A stretch of 13,544 bases of DNA from positions 1 through 13,544 of the forward strand of contig SPBW01000045.1 of assembly GCA_004525685.1 (NCBI GenBank). Direction: 5' to 3'. The position numbers and the translations under genes are program-made. Source of the stretch: Candidatus Atribacteria bacterium (GTDB lineage Bacteria; Bipolaricaulota; Bipolaricaulia; UBA7950; UBA9294). Positions 7,216 to 13,544 of this stretch are shown here, piece after piece (position 1 is the stretch's first letter; every line of letters begins with the position of its first letter). The notes under the pieces were generated by a model that worked only from the letters and a program-made list of their open reading frames with translations, did no database searches and was not told where the DNA came from.

Positions 7216-8445
7216 ATGACCAGCCACTTCTCATTTGACATCGAGAATCAAGATCCAGACACGCTTGCGCGTACGGGCCAGCTTCACACAGCACATGGAT
7301 CTGTGAAGACGCCAGCATTTGTCGGCGTCGCCACACGGGCCACCATCAAGGCCTTGGAGCCGCAGGCGCTCATCGATCTTGGCCTTCAGATCATCATTGC
7401 CAATACCTATCACCTGCATCTTCAGCCTGGCGAAGACACGGTGGCAGGTCTGGGCGGATTACACGCTTTCTCAGGCTGGAATCGCCCGACCATGACAGAC
7501 TCCGGCGGCTTTCAAGTGTTCAGCCTCGGTGCCAGCAAGGAGCATGGCGTAGGCAAGGTTGCCTCCATCTTTCCTGGTGCCAATACACCCGCCAAACCCA
7601 AGGTAAGGCCCAGCAAGCCGCTTGTCCGACTGACTGAGAAGGGCGTGGATTTCCGCTCCGTCATAGACGGATCGCCGCACACCTTCACGCCTGAGTCTGT
7701 GATCACCATCGAACGCAAACTGGGTGCCGACATCATCGTGCCTCTCGATGAATGCACATCGCCGTTGCATGATCATGCCTACACCAAGAGCTCGATGGAG
7801 CGCACCCATCGCTGGGCGCAACGGGGACTAGCGGCCTTCCAGCTGCTCAAGGATGACGAGACATTTCCCAATCCCCATCAGGCGTTGTATGGGATCGTTC
7901 AAGGCGGCGCATATCACGATCTTCGCCTGGAGAGCGCTCGCACGATCAGCAACATGGCCTTTGATGGCATTGCGATCGGCGGCTCGCTCGGCCGATCCAA
8001 GACCGACATGTGGAATGTGCTTGACTGGACGATCCCGCTTCTGCCAGACGAGCTACCAAGGCACTTGCTGGGCATCGGAGAGATAGAGGATCTGTTCATG
8101 TGCTCGGCACGCGGGATCGATACATTCGACTGTGCGGCGCCGACGCGCCTGGCTCGCAATGGCAGTGTGTTTCTGAAAGGCGCACCTCGGCATCGCATTA
8201 ATCTACGCAATGCTCAGTTCATCAACGACGACGGCCCCATTGATCCTCAGTGCGACTGCTTCACGTGCCAGCACCACTCCCGCGCCTATCTGCGGCATCT
8301 GTGTCGGGCGGGTGAGTTCTCGTTCTACCGATTGGCCACCTTGCACAATCTCCGCTTTCTGGTGCGCCTGATGGCCGACATCCGAGACGCCATCGACAAC
8401 GCACGTCTGACAGAACTAGCACGCGAATGGGGATTCAATCTCTAA
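7216..8445 (+). CDS. tgt: tRNA-guanine transglycosylase (queuosine pathway)
   Basis: A 409-residue enzyme that exchanges guanine at position 34 of GUN-anticodon tRNAs for the queuine precursor preQ1 in bacteria. Asp95 in DSGGFQ (95-100) is the general acid/base and Asp302 in RGIDTFDC (299-306) the nucleophile, by family alignment. GIVQGG is at 226-231. Zinc ligands Cys346, Cys348, Cys351 and His377 keep the spacing of characterised enzymes. The protein is about 20-30 residues longer than typical (370-390). The difference is mainly a segment at about 105-136 (SKEHGVGKVASIFPGANTP...) between DSGGFQVFSL and RLTEKGVDF. GGSLGRSK replaces the common GGLAVGE. The start has a GAGGTGA SD at 7199-7205. 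No queC/D/E/F or queA neighbours are visible. Confidence 0.95.
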   Translation: MTSHFSFDIENQDPDTLARTGQLHTAHGSVKTPAFVGVATRATIKALEPQALIDLGLQIIIANTYHLHLQPGEDTVAGLGGLHAFSGWNRPTMTDSGGFQVFSLGASKEHGVGKVASIFPGANTPAKPKVRPSKPLVRLTEKGVDFRSVIDGSPHTFTPESVITIERKLGADIIVPLDECTSPLHDHAYTKSSMERTHRWAQRGLAAFQLLKDDETFPNPHQALYGIVQGGAYHDLRLESARTISNMAFDGIAIGGSLGRSKTDMWNVLDWTIPLLPDELPRHLLGIGEIEDLFMCSARGIDTFDCAAPTRLARNGSVFLKGAPRHRINLRNAQFINDDGPIDPQCDCFTCQHHSRAYLRHLCRAGEFSFYRLATLHNLRFLVRLMADIRDAIDNARLTELAREWGFNL

Positions 8446-8493
8446 AGATTCCTCTTCAAAGGAGTTGCCTGCCAAAGCAACCCCAAGATAGCA

Positions 8494-8528
8494 ATCTCTC
8501 GCCAAGCCGCAAAGAACGCAAAGGAACC
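8494..8528. repeat. Repeat copy B of the CGCAAAG family
   Basis: The core reads TCTCGCCAAG then CCGCAAAGAACGCAAAGG, beginning about 50 bp after the tgt stop. It aligns with copy C at 8688 and, inverted, with copy E at 8910-8942, so B and E could also be outer ends of a roughly 446-bp element. I recall this A-rich CGCAAAG pattern as a widespread intergenic repeat in environmental bacterial genomes; that is recall, not a search. Confidence 0.65.
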
Positions 8529-8554
8529 AGCTACAGGCCAAGACCAACACCATT

Positions 8555-8579
8555 CTCCCGCAGAGTCGGCAACCTGATG
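8555..8579. repeat. Second repeat motif, copy 1 (CCGCAGAGTCGG type)
   Basis: CCCGCAGAGTCGGCAACC recurs nearly unchanged at 8784-8803 as CCCGCAGAGTCGGGCAACCC. The motif may be a diverged version of the CGCAAAG core, and it follows copies B and C in the same order. Confidence 0.5.
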
Positions 8580-8620
8580 CGCAGACATCAGGTTGTTGGA
8601 GTTTGGCATGAATGCCAAAC
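8570..8620. repeat. Two adjacent perfect hairpins inside the repeat region
   Basis: CAACCTGATG (8570-8579) pairs perfectly with CATCAGGTTG (8586-8595) around a 6-nt loop. Five bases later GTTTGGCA (8601-8608) pairs with TGCCAAAC (8613-8620) around TGAA. No T tract follows either one. They could be a processed RNA end, a REP-like motif or the structured core of a mobile repeat. Confidence 0.5.
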
Positions 8621-8687
8621 ATCCCGGGTGCAGAGGCAAACACAAGACCAGTGCAGGGAGGTGCTGAAACCAAGCACGAACACCATC

Positions 8688-8942
8688 TCTCGCAAAGTCG
8701 CAAAGAGCGCCAAGGGAACTATTCTTCTGGGAGAACCACAGCCTCAATCAGGGGACCAGCAATCTGACTTCTGGATCACTCGCCCCGCAGAGTCGGGCAA
8801 CCCGCAGGATTGCTTGGCGCAGGGGAAAGAAGAGAACCTGTACACGGGGCGCCGCCGCAAAGAACGCAAAGCACAGCAGGCAAGATACAGGAATGGCAAG
8901 ATCTGTGAGGTTCTCTTGGCGTTCTTCGCGAGCTTTGCGAGA
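8688..8942. repeat. MITE-like element with 32-33-bp inverted ends (copies C and E)
   Basis: The left end (8688-8719) starts TCTCGCAAAG and ends GCGCCAAGGGAAC. The right end (8910-8942) reads on the other strand TCTCGCAAAG ... ACGCCAAGAGAAC. Allowing one inserted base, I count only three mismatches across the arms. The 255-bp element has no plausible gene and no clear target-site duplication. It contains a further core copy (CCGCAAAGAACGCAAAG, about 8854-8870) and the second motif at 8784-8803. Confidence 0.6.
8784..8803. repeat. Second repeat motif, copy 2 (CCGCAGAGTCGG type)
   Basis: CCCGCAGAGTCGGGCAACCC matches the motif at 8555-8579 except for one extra G. It lies inside the 255-bp inverted-end element. 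Confidence 0.5.
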
Positions 8943-8978
8943 ACCGTTCTTAATCCCACGGCACTTCATAATCAAAGC

Positions 8979-9006
8979 AAACGGGAGAGCCGAGGCTCTC
9001 CCGTTT
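8979..9006 (-). terminator. Intrinsic terminator for the minus-strand PorV-like unit, possibly bidirectional
   Basis: AAACGGGAGAGCC and GGCTCTCCCGTTT form a perfect 13-bp inverted pair around GA, starting 34 bp beyond the stop codon of the minus-strand gene. On that strand the stem is followed by TTTGCTTTGATT; on the plus strand by GTTTCTT. It therefore most likely ends the PorV-like transcript and can also stop transcription coming through the repeat region from tgt. Confidence 0.85.
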
Positions 9007-9040
9007 CTTGGGAGTCATTCCAAAGATCGCACTACTGGTC

Positions 9041-9994
9041 TTACGGCAGGATGTTACGTAGCGAACGGCTGATTCCACCGAGATCCAGGTTGGCGAAGTC
9101 AAGCGTCAGCGACACGCGATGCGTTCCCCCGAGCTTGTGGGTGGCAAACGCATAGTCGATAAGGAACCCGTCCACGTTGACGCCCACACCGGCGGTCAAG
9201 GAAACCGTACTGCCTGAGATCACGCCCAGCCGCAGATCAAGGGATGGCACAGGCGAATACACCACGCCCAGATGTGCCGATCCGCCCAAATAAAGATCCA
9301 GCGCGACAAAGAAGACCTTCGCCATACGCACAGATGTTCCCAGCCGCACATCCATCTCGAAGTTGTCTTGCTCGACATCATAGGAGATGCCGCCAAACAG
9401 GTTGACTGCCGTCACGCCGATGGCAAAGTCTGTGACAGAGAGCGGTCCAAGCTTCATATCCGGCATCGTCGTCCGGAATCCAAGATCGAACGAGAAGCCC
9501 GTCCCTGAATCCTCAGCAATCTGAACAGACAGGTACTTGATTCGTGCGCCGATGGAAAAATCGAACGGCAGATTCGGGATGAACGAGAAGGAACTGGGGT
9601 CAATGCCCACGCCAAACAGGATTCCCGTATTCTTGTAGGAAAGCGCCGTTGTCGCATTCCCGTTTGCGTCATATCCATCGATTCCGCCGGAATCTAGCAA
9701 CAGAGCTGCCAGACCCCAGTTTCGGAATGTCAACGAAAGCGCGGAGTAGTTGGCCAAGCCCATATGCGAGGCATAGAACGAGCTGAAGCTGATTCCAGGC
9801 AACGCAGCCAAGGAAGCTGGGTTGTAGTACAACGTCTCCGCGCCATTGGCTACCGATAGTCCGGCAGCCCCAGCGCCCAACATGCTTACGCCGGGCTGAA
9901 TCTCAAAGATGGTTGATGCCTGCTGTGCTGTGGCAGGCAGCCCAATCCCCAGCCCGAGGATTGCCACCAACATGAGTAACTTGATTTGCTTCAC
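9041..9994 (-). CDS. PorV/PorQ-family outer-membrane beta-barrel protein
   Basis: A 317-residue protein. I place the start at the GTG at 9994 because GGGAGGGAG lies just before it and the product then begins with a clean signal peptide (MKQIKLLMLVAILGLGIGLPATAQ). The upstream ATG at 10018 would overlap the previous gene and precede this SD. After cleavage comes the family signature, a GAGAAGLSVANGAETLYYNP block (41-59). Alternating strands of a 14-strand-type barrel follow, closing with DYAFATHKLGGTHRVSLTLD (280-299). PorV/PorQ proteins are FadL-like barrels; in Bacteroidota PorV shuttles type IX secretion cargo to the cell surface. Here it lies 13 bp behind a gene for a large exported protein with a sorting-like C-terminus, suggesting they work together. 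Its actual role is unproven. Confidence 0.8.
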   Translation of the reverse strand: MKQIKLLMLVAILGLGIGLPATAQQASTIFEIQPGVSMLGAGAAGLSVANGAETLYYNPASLAALPGISFSSFYASHMGLANYSALSLTFRNWGLAALLLDSGGIDGYDANGNATTALSYKNTGILFGVGIDPSSFSFIPNLPFDFSIGARIKYLSVQIAEDSGTGFSFDLGFRTTMPDMKLGPLSVTDFAIGVTAVNLFGGISYDVEQDNFEMDVRLGTSVRMAKVFFVALDLYLGGSAHLGVVYSPVPSLDLRLGVISGSTVSLTAGVGVNVDGFLIDYAFATHKLGGTHRVSLTLDFANLDLGGISRSLRNILP

Positions 9995-10007
9995 GATGAC
10001 TCCCTCC

Positions 10008-13000
10008 CTACCGTGCAATCAGCAAGCGGAACACGTCAGACGTGATCTTTCGATCCGCCGCGCTCGTTGCCGTAACGATGCATAGGTACAGTCCATTGGG
10101 CATCGCAGACCCGTTGTCGTCTTGCAGACCCCAGTCAAATTCAGTCGCGCCTGCCGCGATATCCTGACGCAAGATCCGAGTGCCTCCAAGATCGAAGATC
10201 AGAAGCTCTGGATTCTTGGCCCCCTCTGGCAGGAAGTAGTTGATGGTGGCTCTCGTCGATGCTGGATTGGGATAGCCGCGCATGACCACGCGCGTTGGCC
10301 CCTCAACCGTAACATCGAGCGTCCGTGCCGCACTGCGGCCACCGCGATCGTCGACTGCCACAACTTCGACGGTGAACGTTCCAGGAGCACCATACACATG
10401 GATGATCTCATCCGTGCCGTTGTTGTTCGTCGATCCATCGCCGAATTCCCACTCGTAGTGATCGATTTCGTCGCCGTCAGGATCGGTGACGTTGGTCGCC
10501 TTCAGCGTAACGTTGTCGCCCGTATTGGGTGCCGCCGGCGTGGCTGTCAGCCCACCGATCACTGGAGGCTCATTGCCCACCGAGAGTTCGAACGTCGCCG
10601 TGTGCGTCGCACCTTGATCGTCAGTCACCGTCAGTGTCACCGTATAGGTGCCTGCTGTGTCGTAGTTGAAACGAGGCGCTGCATTCGTACTCGTCGTCTC
10701 ATCCTCATCGCCGAAATCCCACAGATAGCCAAACGGCGTTCCTGCAGGCTGATCGGGATCAATGATCGTCGCTTCGAAGTCAACGTCATCATCCGGCTGG
10801 GGATTGGCAGGATCAGCAATGATCTCGTCAATCCGTGGCGCCGTATTGGGCGGCCCTTCGACGATGACTTCATGCGTCATCGTGCTTGTCAGACCGTCTT
10901 CTCCGGTCACAGCCAAGCTCACCGTGTACGTGCCGCCTCCTGGGTACGTGTGCGTCACGACGGCTGTTCCCGTCGTCTCTTCCACCGCACTGCCATCGCC
11001 GAAGTTCCAAGCGAATGTTGCATTGGCAATCGCGCCCTCGGGATCCGCGATGTTGGCGGCGGGCGTGAATGTAATCTCGTCCTCAAACGAAGGATCAAGC
11101 GGCTGCCACGTAAAGTTCACGTTGGTCGGAGGATCGCCTTCAGCCGTCGTAAACACGGCGGGACCCACCAGTGGGTTCGTCTGGAATGTGACCGTACCTT
11201 CCGTGTGCCAGACGATGGATTCGAGCTGCATCTTCCGGCCGAACGGCACCGTTGTCTTGAGCGTCACCCAAATCTCCAGCTCGACAATCGAATCGTCCAG
11301 CACCGCGTTGTTCATGTCGGTGGTCACGCGCGTCCCTGCCAAGCTGAGGCCGACGGGGTCGATGACTTCTCCCAACAACGCGCCATCCGACTTCCGCCGC
11401 ACTTCCAAACGCGCCACATTCAAGTCCGCCAGGCGGCTCGTTGGAGCCATGTTCCGAATCATCACCGACGTGATGGTAATGCCGTACGGATCGAAGTCGT
11501 CATCCTCAAGCTTCAGCTCCTGGGCAAGGAATCGCGAGCCTTGGAAGACCTCGCGCGTCGGCAATGTCGTCGTCGCCGCCTTGGTAAATCCCTCGGCGAC
11601 CAACGGACCGGTCTCGAATTCCGCGCTGTCCGGGCCAATGTCGTGAGGAAGACCGAAGATCTTCGAGTTCTCGGTGTGCCACACGACCGTCTGCAACTGG
11701 ACTAACCGATCGTGGGGGACGCTCGTCTTGAGCGTGACCCAGATCTCGACGATCTCCTCGGTGTCATCCGAAGCCAAGTTGGCCGCGGGCGTCAGCACGC
11801 GAACACCGCCGGCATTCAAACCGGAGGTATTGGTGATCTGTCCCATCACGGCCCCATCGCGGGCACGCACGAGTTCAATCAGGGCAATCTGGTTCTCGGC
11901 AAGCCGCGTGGCGGCATCGGCGACGTTTCCGACTGAGAACGAGTTGATCGTCACGTTGTAGGGATCTAAGTCGTTGTCTTTGAGCCGGATTCGCTGTGCG
12001 AGGAACCGCTGTCCCGAGAAGATCCGTCCACCGACAAGATCCAGGTTCTCGACCTCTTCGAATCCACCCGGCTCGCCGGTCTCGAAGTTCGGACCGATGC
12101 CTGCTGCGAAGTCCGTATCATTGCAGCGCACATCGGCTGCGAGTTGCAGATTCTGTCCCGTCGGCGCAGCCGCATCAAGGGTCACCCAGATCTCCAGCCA
12201 TGCCGAGCCGTAGGCAGGAATCTCGTTGTTGCTTGTCGTGGTGATGATGGTGCCATCAGTTGTGAGCTTGTTGATTTCGGTCGATGTGGCCTGGCCAAGT
12301 AGGGCATCATCGCTTGCTCGACGAACTTCAATGGCATCGATGTGCGTGCCGAGCAGCTGCGTCGCAGTGCCGACATTCTCGAGAACAAGTCGCTCGATCG
12401 TCACTTCGAAAGGAACCAGACTGCAATCAACATCGATTCTGCCGGCAAGGAAGCGCTGTCCCGGATAGACGGTTGAATCGAGCACCTGGCCATCGAATGC
12501 GACGACCGGCGCAGGTCCGACAATGAACAACGCGGCAGGGGCCACGTACGTGACATTCCGTTCCGTTGGTCCGATGGTCACTTTGCTGTCGCCGAGTCGG
12601 AATTCCTTAAGCAACGGCACGGTATCCCGGAGCGTGACGCGAATCTCCAATTCCACAGTCCCCGTAAACGCTTGATAGGTGGTCGAAATCGGAATCGGAA
12701 CGCCGTCCGTGGTGAAGCGATTCAGGTTGGTCGTCGTCGACTGAGACCCAATTACACGGTTGTCGCTAACGCGAACCACTTCGATACGTGAGATGTCGGC
12801 ACCCAACACAGCATCCGCCAATGGCACGGTATTGCGTACTCTGACAGCATTGACGCTGCTGGGCACTGCGTAGTACACGTGGACTTCCACAACATCCACG
12901 TTCGCAGTACCCACGCCCGCCAGATCGGAGGTCAATTCGACGTCAAGTCCGGCATTGATCTGGGCTGGAGTCCAACTCCGCCCCCACAGCTCGTCATCGC

Positions 13001-13490
13001 CTCCGACGAATATCGGCGCAGTCGCGCCGCACGCTACTCCCGAAGTGAGATCCGTTCCAAGTGTAATCGGGGCGAATTGCCCTCCGCTCAGCAATTGAAC
13101 ATCCACGCCATCGCCTGCATTGGCCACGGTGCCCTCAATCGCCACATCGATGCCCAAAATGGTGGCATTGGTCGGAATAGCGAAGGCGAAACCAGTGATC
13201 CGCAGCCGGTCGTTGTCGACCACGGTCGATGCGCAGTTGCCGTCATTCAAACGTGCATTATCAGGCGTCGTCGCCCAGAACCCGGCGCACGCAACCCCCA
13301 GGCTTGCAGCGCCCGGCTCAATGTGCCGAACAATCAGTTGCTGCGAGAGCACCCGTTCCGATGGCGCGACAAAATCGTCCGCCACCGGAAGATTCTCAAT
13401 CCACTGCCCGAGCGCAAGCGGGGCAACACATACCACAAACCCAACAAGCATCAGGGCGAATCGTAAGCTCCTCCAACGCGTTGTCTTCAT
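10008..13490 (-). CDS. Large exported multidomain protein: four novel repeats, three PKD domains, FlgD-Ig-like C-terminus
   Basis: A 1160-residue protein. The ATG at 13490 has a strong AGGAGG SD (13497-13502) and gives a signal peptide (residues 1-29, ending ALGQ). Residues about 40-207 form a beta domain with GFAFAIPTNATILGIDV and DELWGRSWTPAQINAG, followed by VDVVEVHVYYA. Residues 208-763 hold four copies of a unit beginning near GQRFLAQ and containing IELVR-x-x-DGAVMGQ and VEIWVTLKTSVP. PKD domains at about 788-878, 883-971 and 975-1063 are marked by WNFGDGS, WDFGDED and WEFGDGS and their GTYTV strands. Residues 1066-1160 (GYPNPAS ... FDWGLQDDNGSAMPNGLYLC) are FlgD-Ig/type IX sorting-like. 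It is probably a cell-surface adhesin or structural protein; no catalytic domain is seen. Confidence 0.88.
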   Translation of the reverse strand: MKTTRWRSLRFALMLVGFVVCVAPLALGQWIENLPVADDFVAPSERVLSQQLIVRHIEPGAASLGVACAGFWATTPDNARLNDGNCASTVVDNDRLRITGFAFAIPTNATILGIDVAIEGTVANAGDGVDVQLLSGGQFAPITLGTDLTSGVACGATAPIFVGGDDELWGRSWTPAQINAGLDVELTSDLAGVGTANVDVVEVHVYYAVPSSVNAVRVRNTVPLADAVLGADISRIEVVRVSDNRVIGSQSTTTNLNRFTTDGVPIPISTTYQAFTGTVELEIRVTLRDTVPLLKEFRLGDSKVTIGPTERNVTYVAPAALFIVGPAPVVAFDGQVLDSTVYPGQRFLAGRIDVDCSLVPFEVTIERLVLENVGTATQLLGTHIDAIEVRRASDDALLGQATSTEINKLTTDGTIITTTSNNEIPAYGSAWLEIWVTLDAAAPTGQNLQLAADVRCNDTDFAAGIGPNFETGEPGGFEEVENLDLVGGRIFSGQRFLAQRIRLKDNDLDPYNVTINSFSVGNVADAATRLAENQIALIELVRARDGAVMGQITNTSGLNAGGVRVLTPAANLASDDTEEIVEIWVTLKTSVPHDRLVQLQTVVWHTENSKIFGLPHDIGPDSAEFETGPLVAEGFTKAATTTLPTREVFQGSRFLAQELKLEDDDFDPYGITITSVMIRNMAPTSRLADLNVARLEVRRKSDGALLGEVIDPVGLSLAGTRVTTDMNNAVLDDSIVELEIWVTLKTTVPFGRKMQLESIVWHTEGTVTFQTNPLVGPAVFTTAEGDPPTNVNFTWQPLDPSFEDEITFTPAANIADPEGAIANATFAWNFGDGSAVEETTGTAVVTHTYPGGGTYTVSLAVTGEDGLTSTMTHEVIVEGPPNTAPRIDEIIADPANPQPDDDVDFEATIIDPDQPAGTPFGYLWDFGDEDETTSTNAAPRFNYDTAGTYTVTLTVTDDQGATHTATFELSVGNEPPVIGGLTATPAAPNTGDNVTLKATNVTDPDGDEIDHYEWEFGDGSTNNNGTDEIIHVYGAPGTFTVEVVAVDDRGGRSAARTLDVTVEGPTRVVMRGYPNPASTRATINYFLPEGAKNPELLIFDLGGTRILRQDIAAGATEFDWGLQDDNGSAMPNGLYLCIVTATSAADRKITSDVFRLLIAR
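11202..12869 (-). repeat. Four tandem ~150-residue protein repeats within the large exported protein
   Basis: Copies lie at about residues 208-300 (partial), 344-456, 493-605 and 651-763. Copies 2-4 share GQRFLAxR/GSRFLAQ, then an acidic turn (KDNDLDPY, EDDDFDPY), then VTI and an IEVRRxxDxALLGQ strand, and end with LEIWVTLK and WHTE or a variant. Copy 1 lacks the opening motif. The repeat period is 149-158 residues. I do not recognise a named family. Confidence 0.75.
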
Positions 13491-13509
13491 CCTTGGCCTC
13501 CTGCGACGT

Positions 13510-13538
13510 CGTATATGCAATGCATGCATGTCATGTAA
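13510..13538 (-). promoter_or_regulatory. Weak promoter candidate for the large exported protein
   Basis: On the minus strand TTACAT (13538-13533) and TATACG (13515-13510) are 17 bp apart and lie 20 bp before the start codon. The -35 match is poor, two of six bases. A TGCATGCA palindrome falls in the spacer. The window ends 6 bp further on, so the true promoter may lie outside. Confidence 0.2.
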
Positions 13539-13544
13539 TTCTCC

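Noticed and set aside
7031..8942. CRISPR array suggested by recurring short repeats
   Set aside because: Copies are degenerate, unevenly spaced (about 60-230 bp) and in both orientations, and no cas gene is present.
8416..8975. Several minus-strand ORFs of 70-100 codons across the repeat region
   Set aside because: They are translations of the same repeats read backwards (FARDG, LAKLAKNAKR), with no SD and no domain.
8427..9155. Long plus-strand ORF (242 codons) after tgt, rich in KERK, AKSAKG and RRKERKAQ motifs
   Set aside because: It overlaps the tgt end, runs through the CGCAAAG repeat cluster and the terminator, and into the PorV-like gene. Such Lys/Arg-rich products are the usual spurious translations of this repeat family.
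10762..11646. 294-codon Ser/Val-rich plus-strand ORF in the same area
   Set aside because: Shadow frame antisense to the repeats and PKD domains, with low-complexity composition.
10122..11705. 527-codon plus-strand ORF opposite the large exported protein
   Set aside because: Arg- and His-rich, with no domain. It lies entirely antisense to a protein with clear PKD domains and a strong SD, so it is a GC-driven shadow frame.

Overview
This is bacterial DNA from what looks like an uncultivated diderm lineage. Shine-Dalgarno (SD) sites precede most genes. One promoter has a perfect TATAAT -10 box. An outer-membrane beta-barrel gene of the PorV/PorQ type and large secreted PKD/FlgD-Ig proteins point to a two-membrane envelope. 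No ribosomal RNA or other strong phylogenetic marker is present, so a phylum call is a guess. The mix would fit a candidate phylum such as Bipolaricaulota/Acetothermia or an FCB-related group.

Left third, plus strand (1-2745). The tail of tldD overlaps tldE/pmbA by one base (TAATG); together they encode the two subunits of a TldD/TldE peptidase. After a hairpin and a candidate promoter come upp (uracil salvage) and, 13 bp on, a GNAT-like acyltransferase gene.

Minus-strand unit (5563 to 2795). A 697-residue lipoprotein carries a NosD-type beta-helix fused to a C-terminal DUF192 domain. It is followed 6 bp later by a SerB-like HAD phosphatase. The unit has a very good promoter (TTGTCC-17-TATAAT) embedded in an inverted repeat that looks like an operator, and a leader of about 150 nt.

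Middle, plus strand (5934-8445). A divergent gene encodes a secreted or membrane-anchored DUF4015-type putative glycoside hydrolase. It is followed by tgt, a queuosine-pathway tRNA-guanine transglycosylase with an unusual insert. The tgt gene is bracketed by copies of a short, MITE-like repeat family with a core resembling CTCGCAAAG..CGCAAAGAACGCCAAG. The roughly 530 bp after tgt is almost entirely this repeat material.

Right third, minus strand (13490 to 9041). A two-gene unit runs into a strong bidirectional terminator. The first gene encodes a 1160-residue exported protein: an N-terminal beta domain, four copies of an unrecognised ~150-residue repeat, three PKD domains and a FlgD-Ig/sorting-like C-terminus. 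Thirteen bp later comes a PorV/PorQ-family outer-membrane protein started at GTG. The pairing of a C-terminal sorting-like domain with a PorV-like barrel is the most interesting functional hint in the window. It recalls cargo and shuttle of a type IX secretion-like pathway, although no secretion core genes are visible here.
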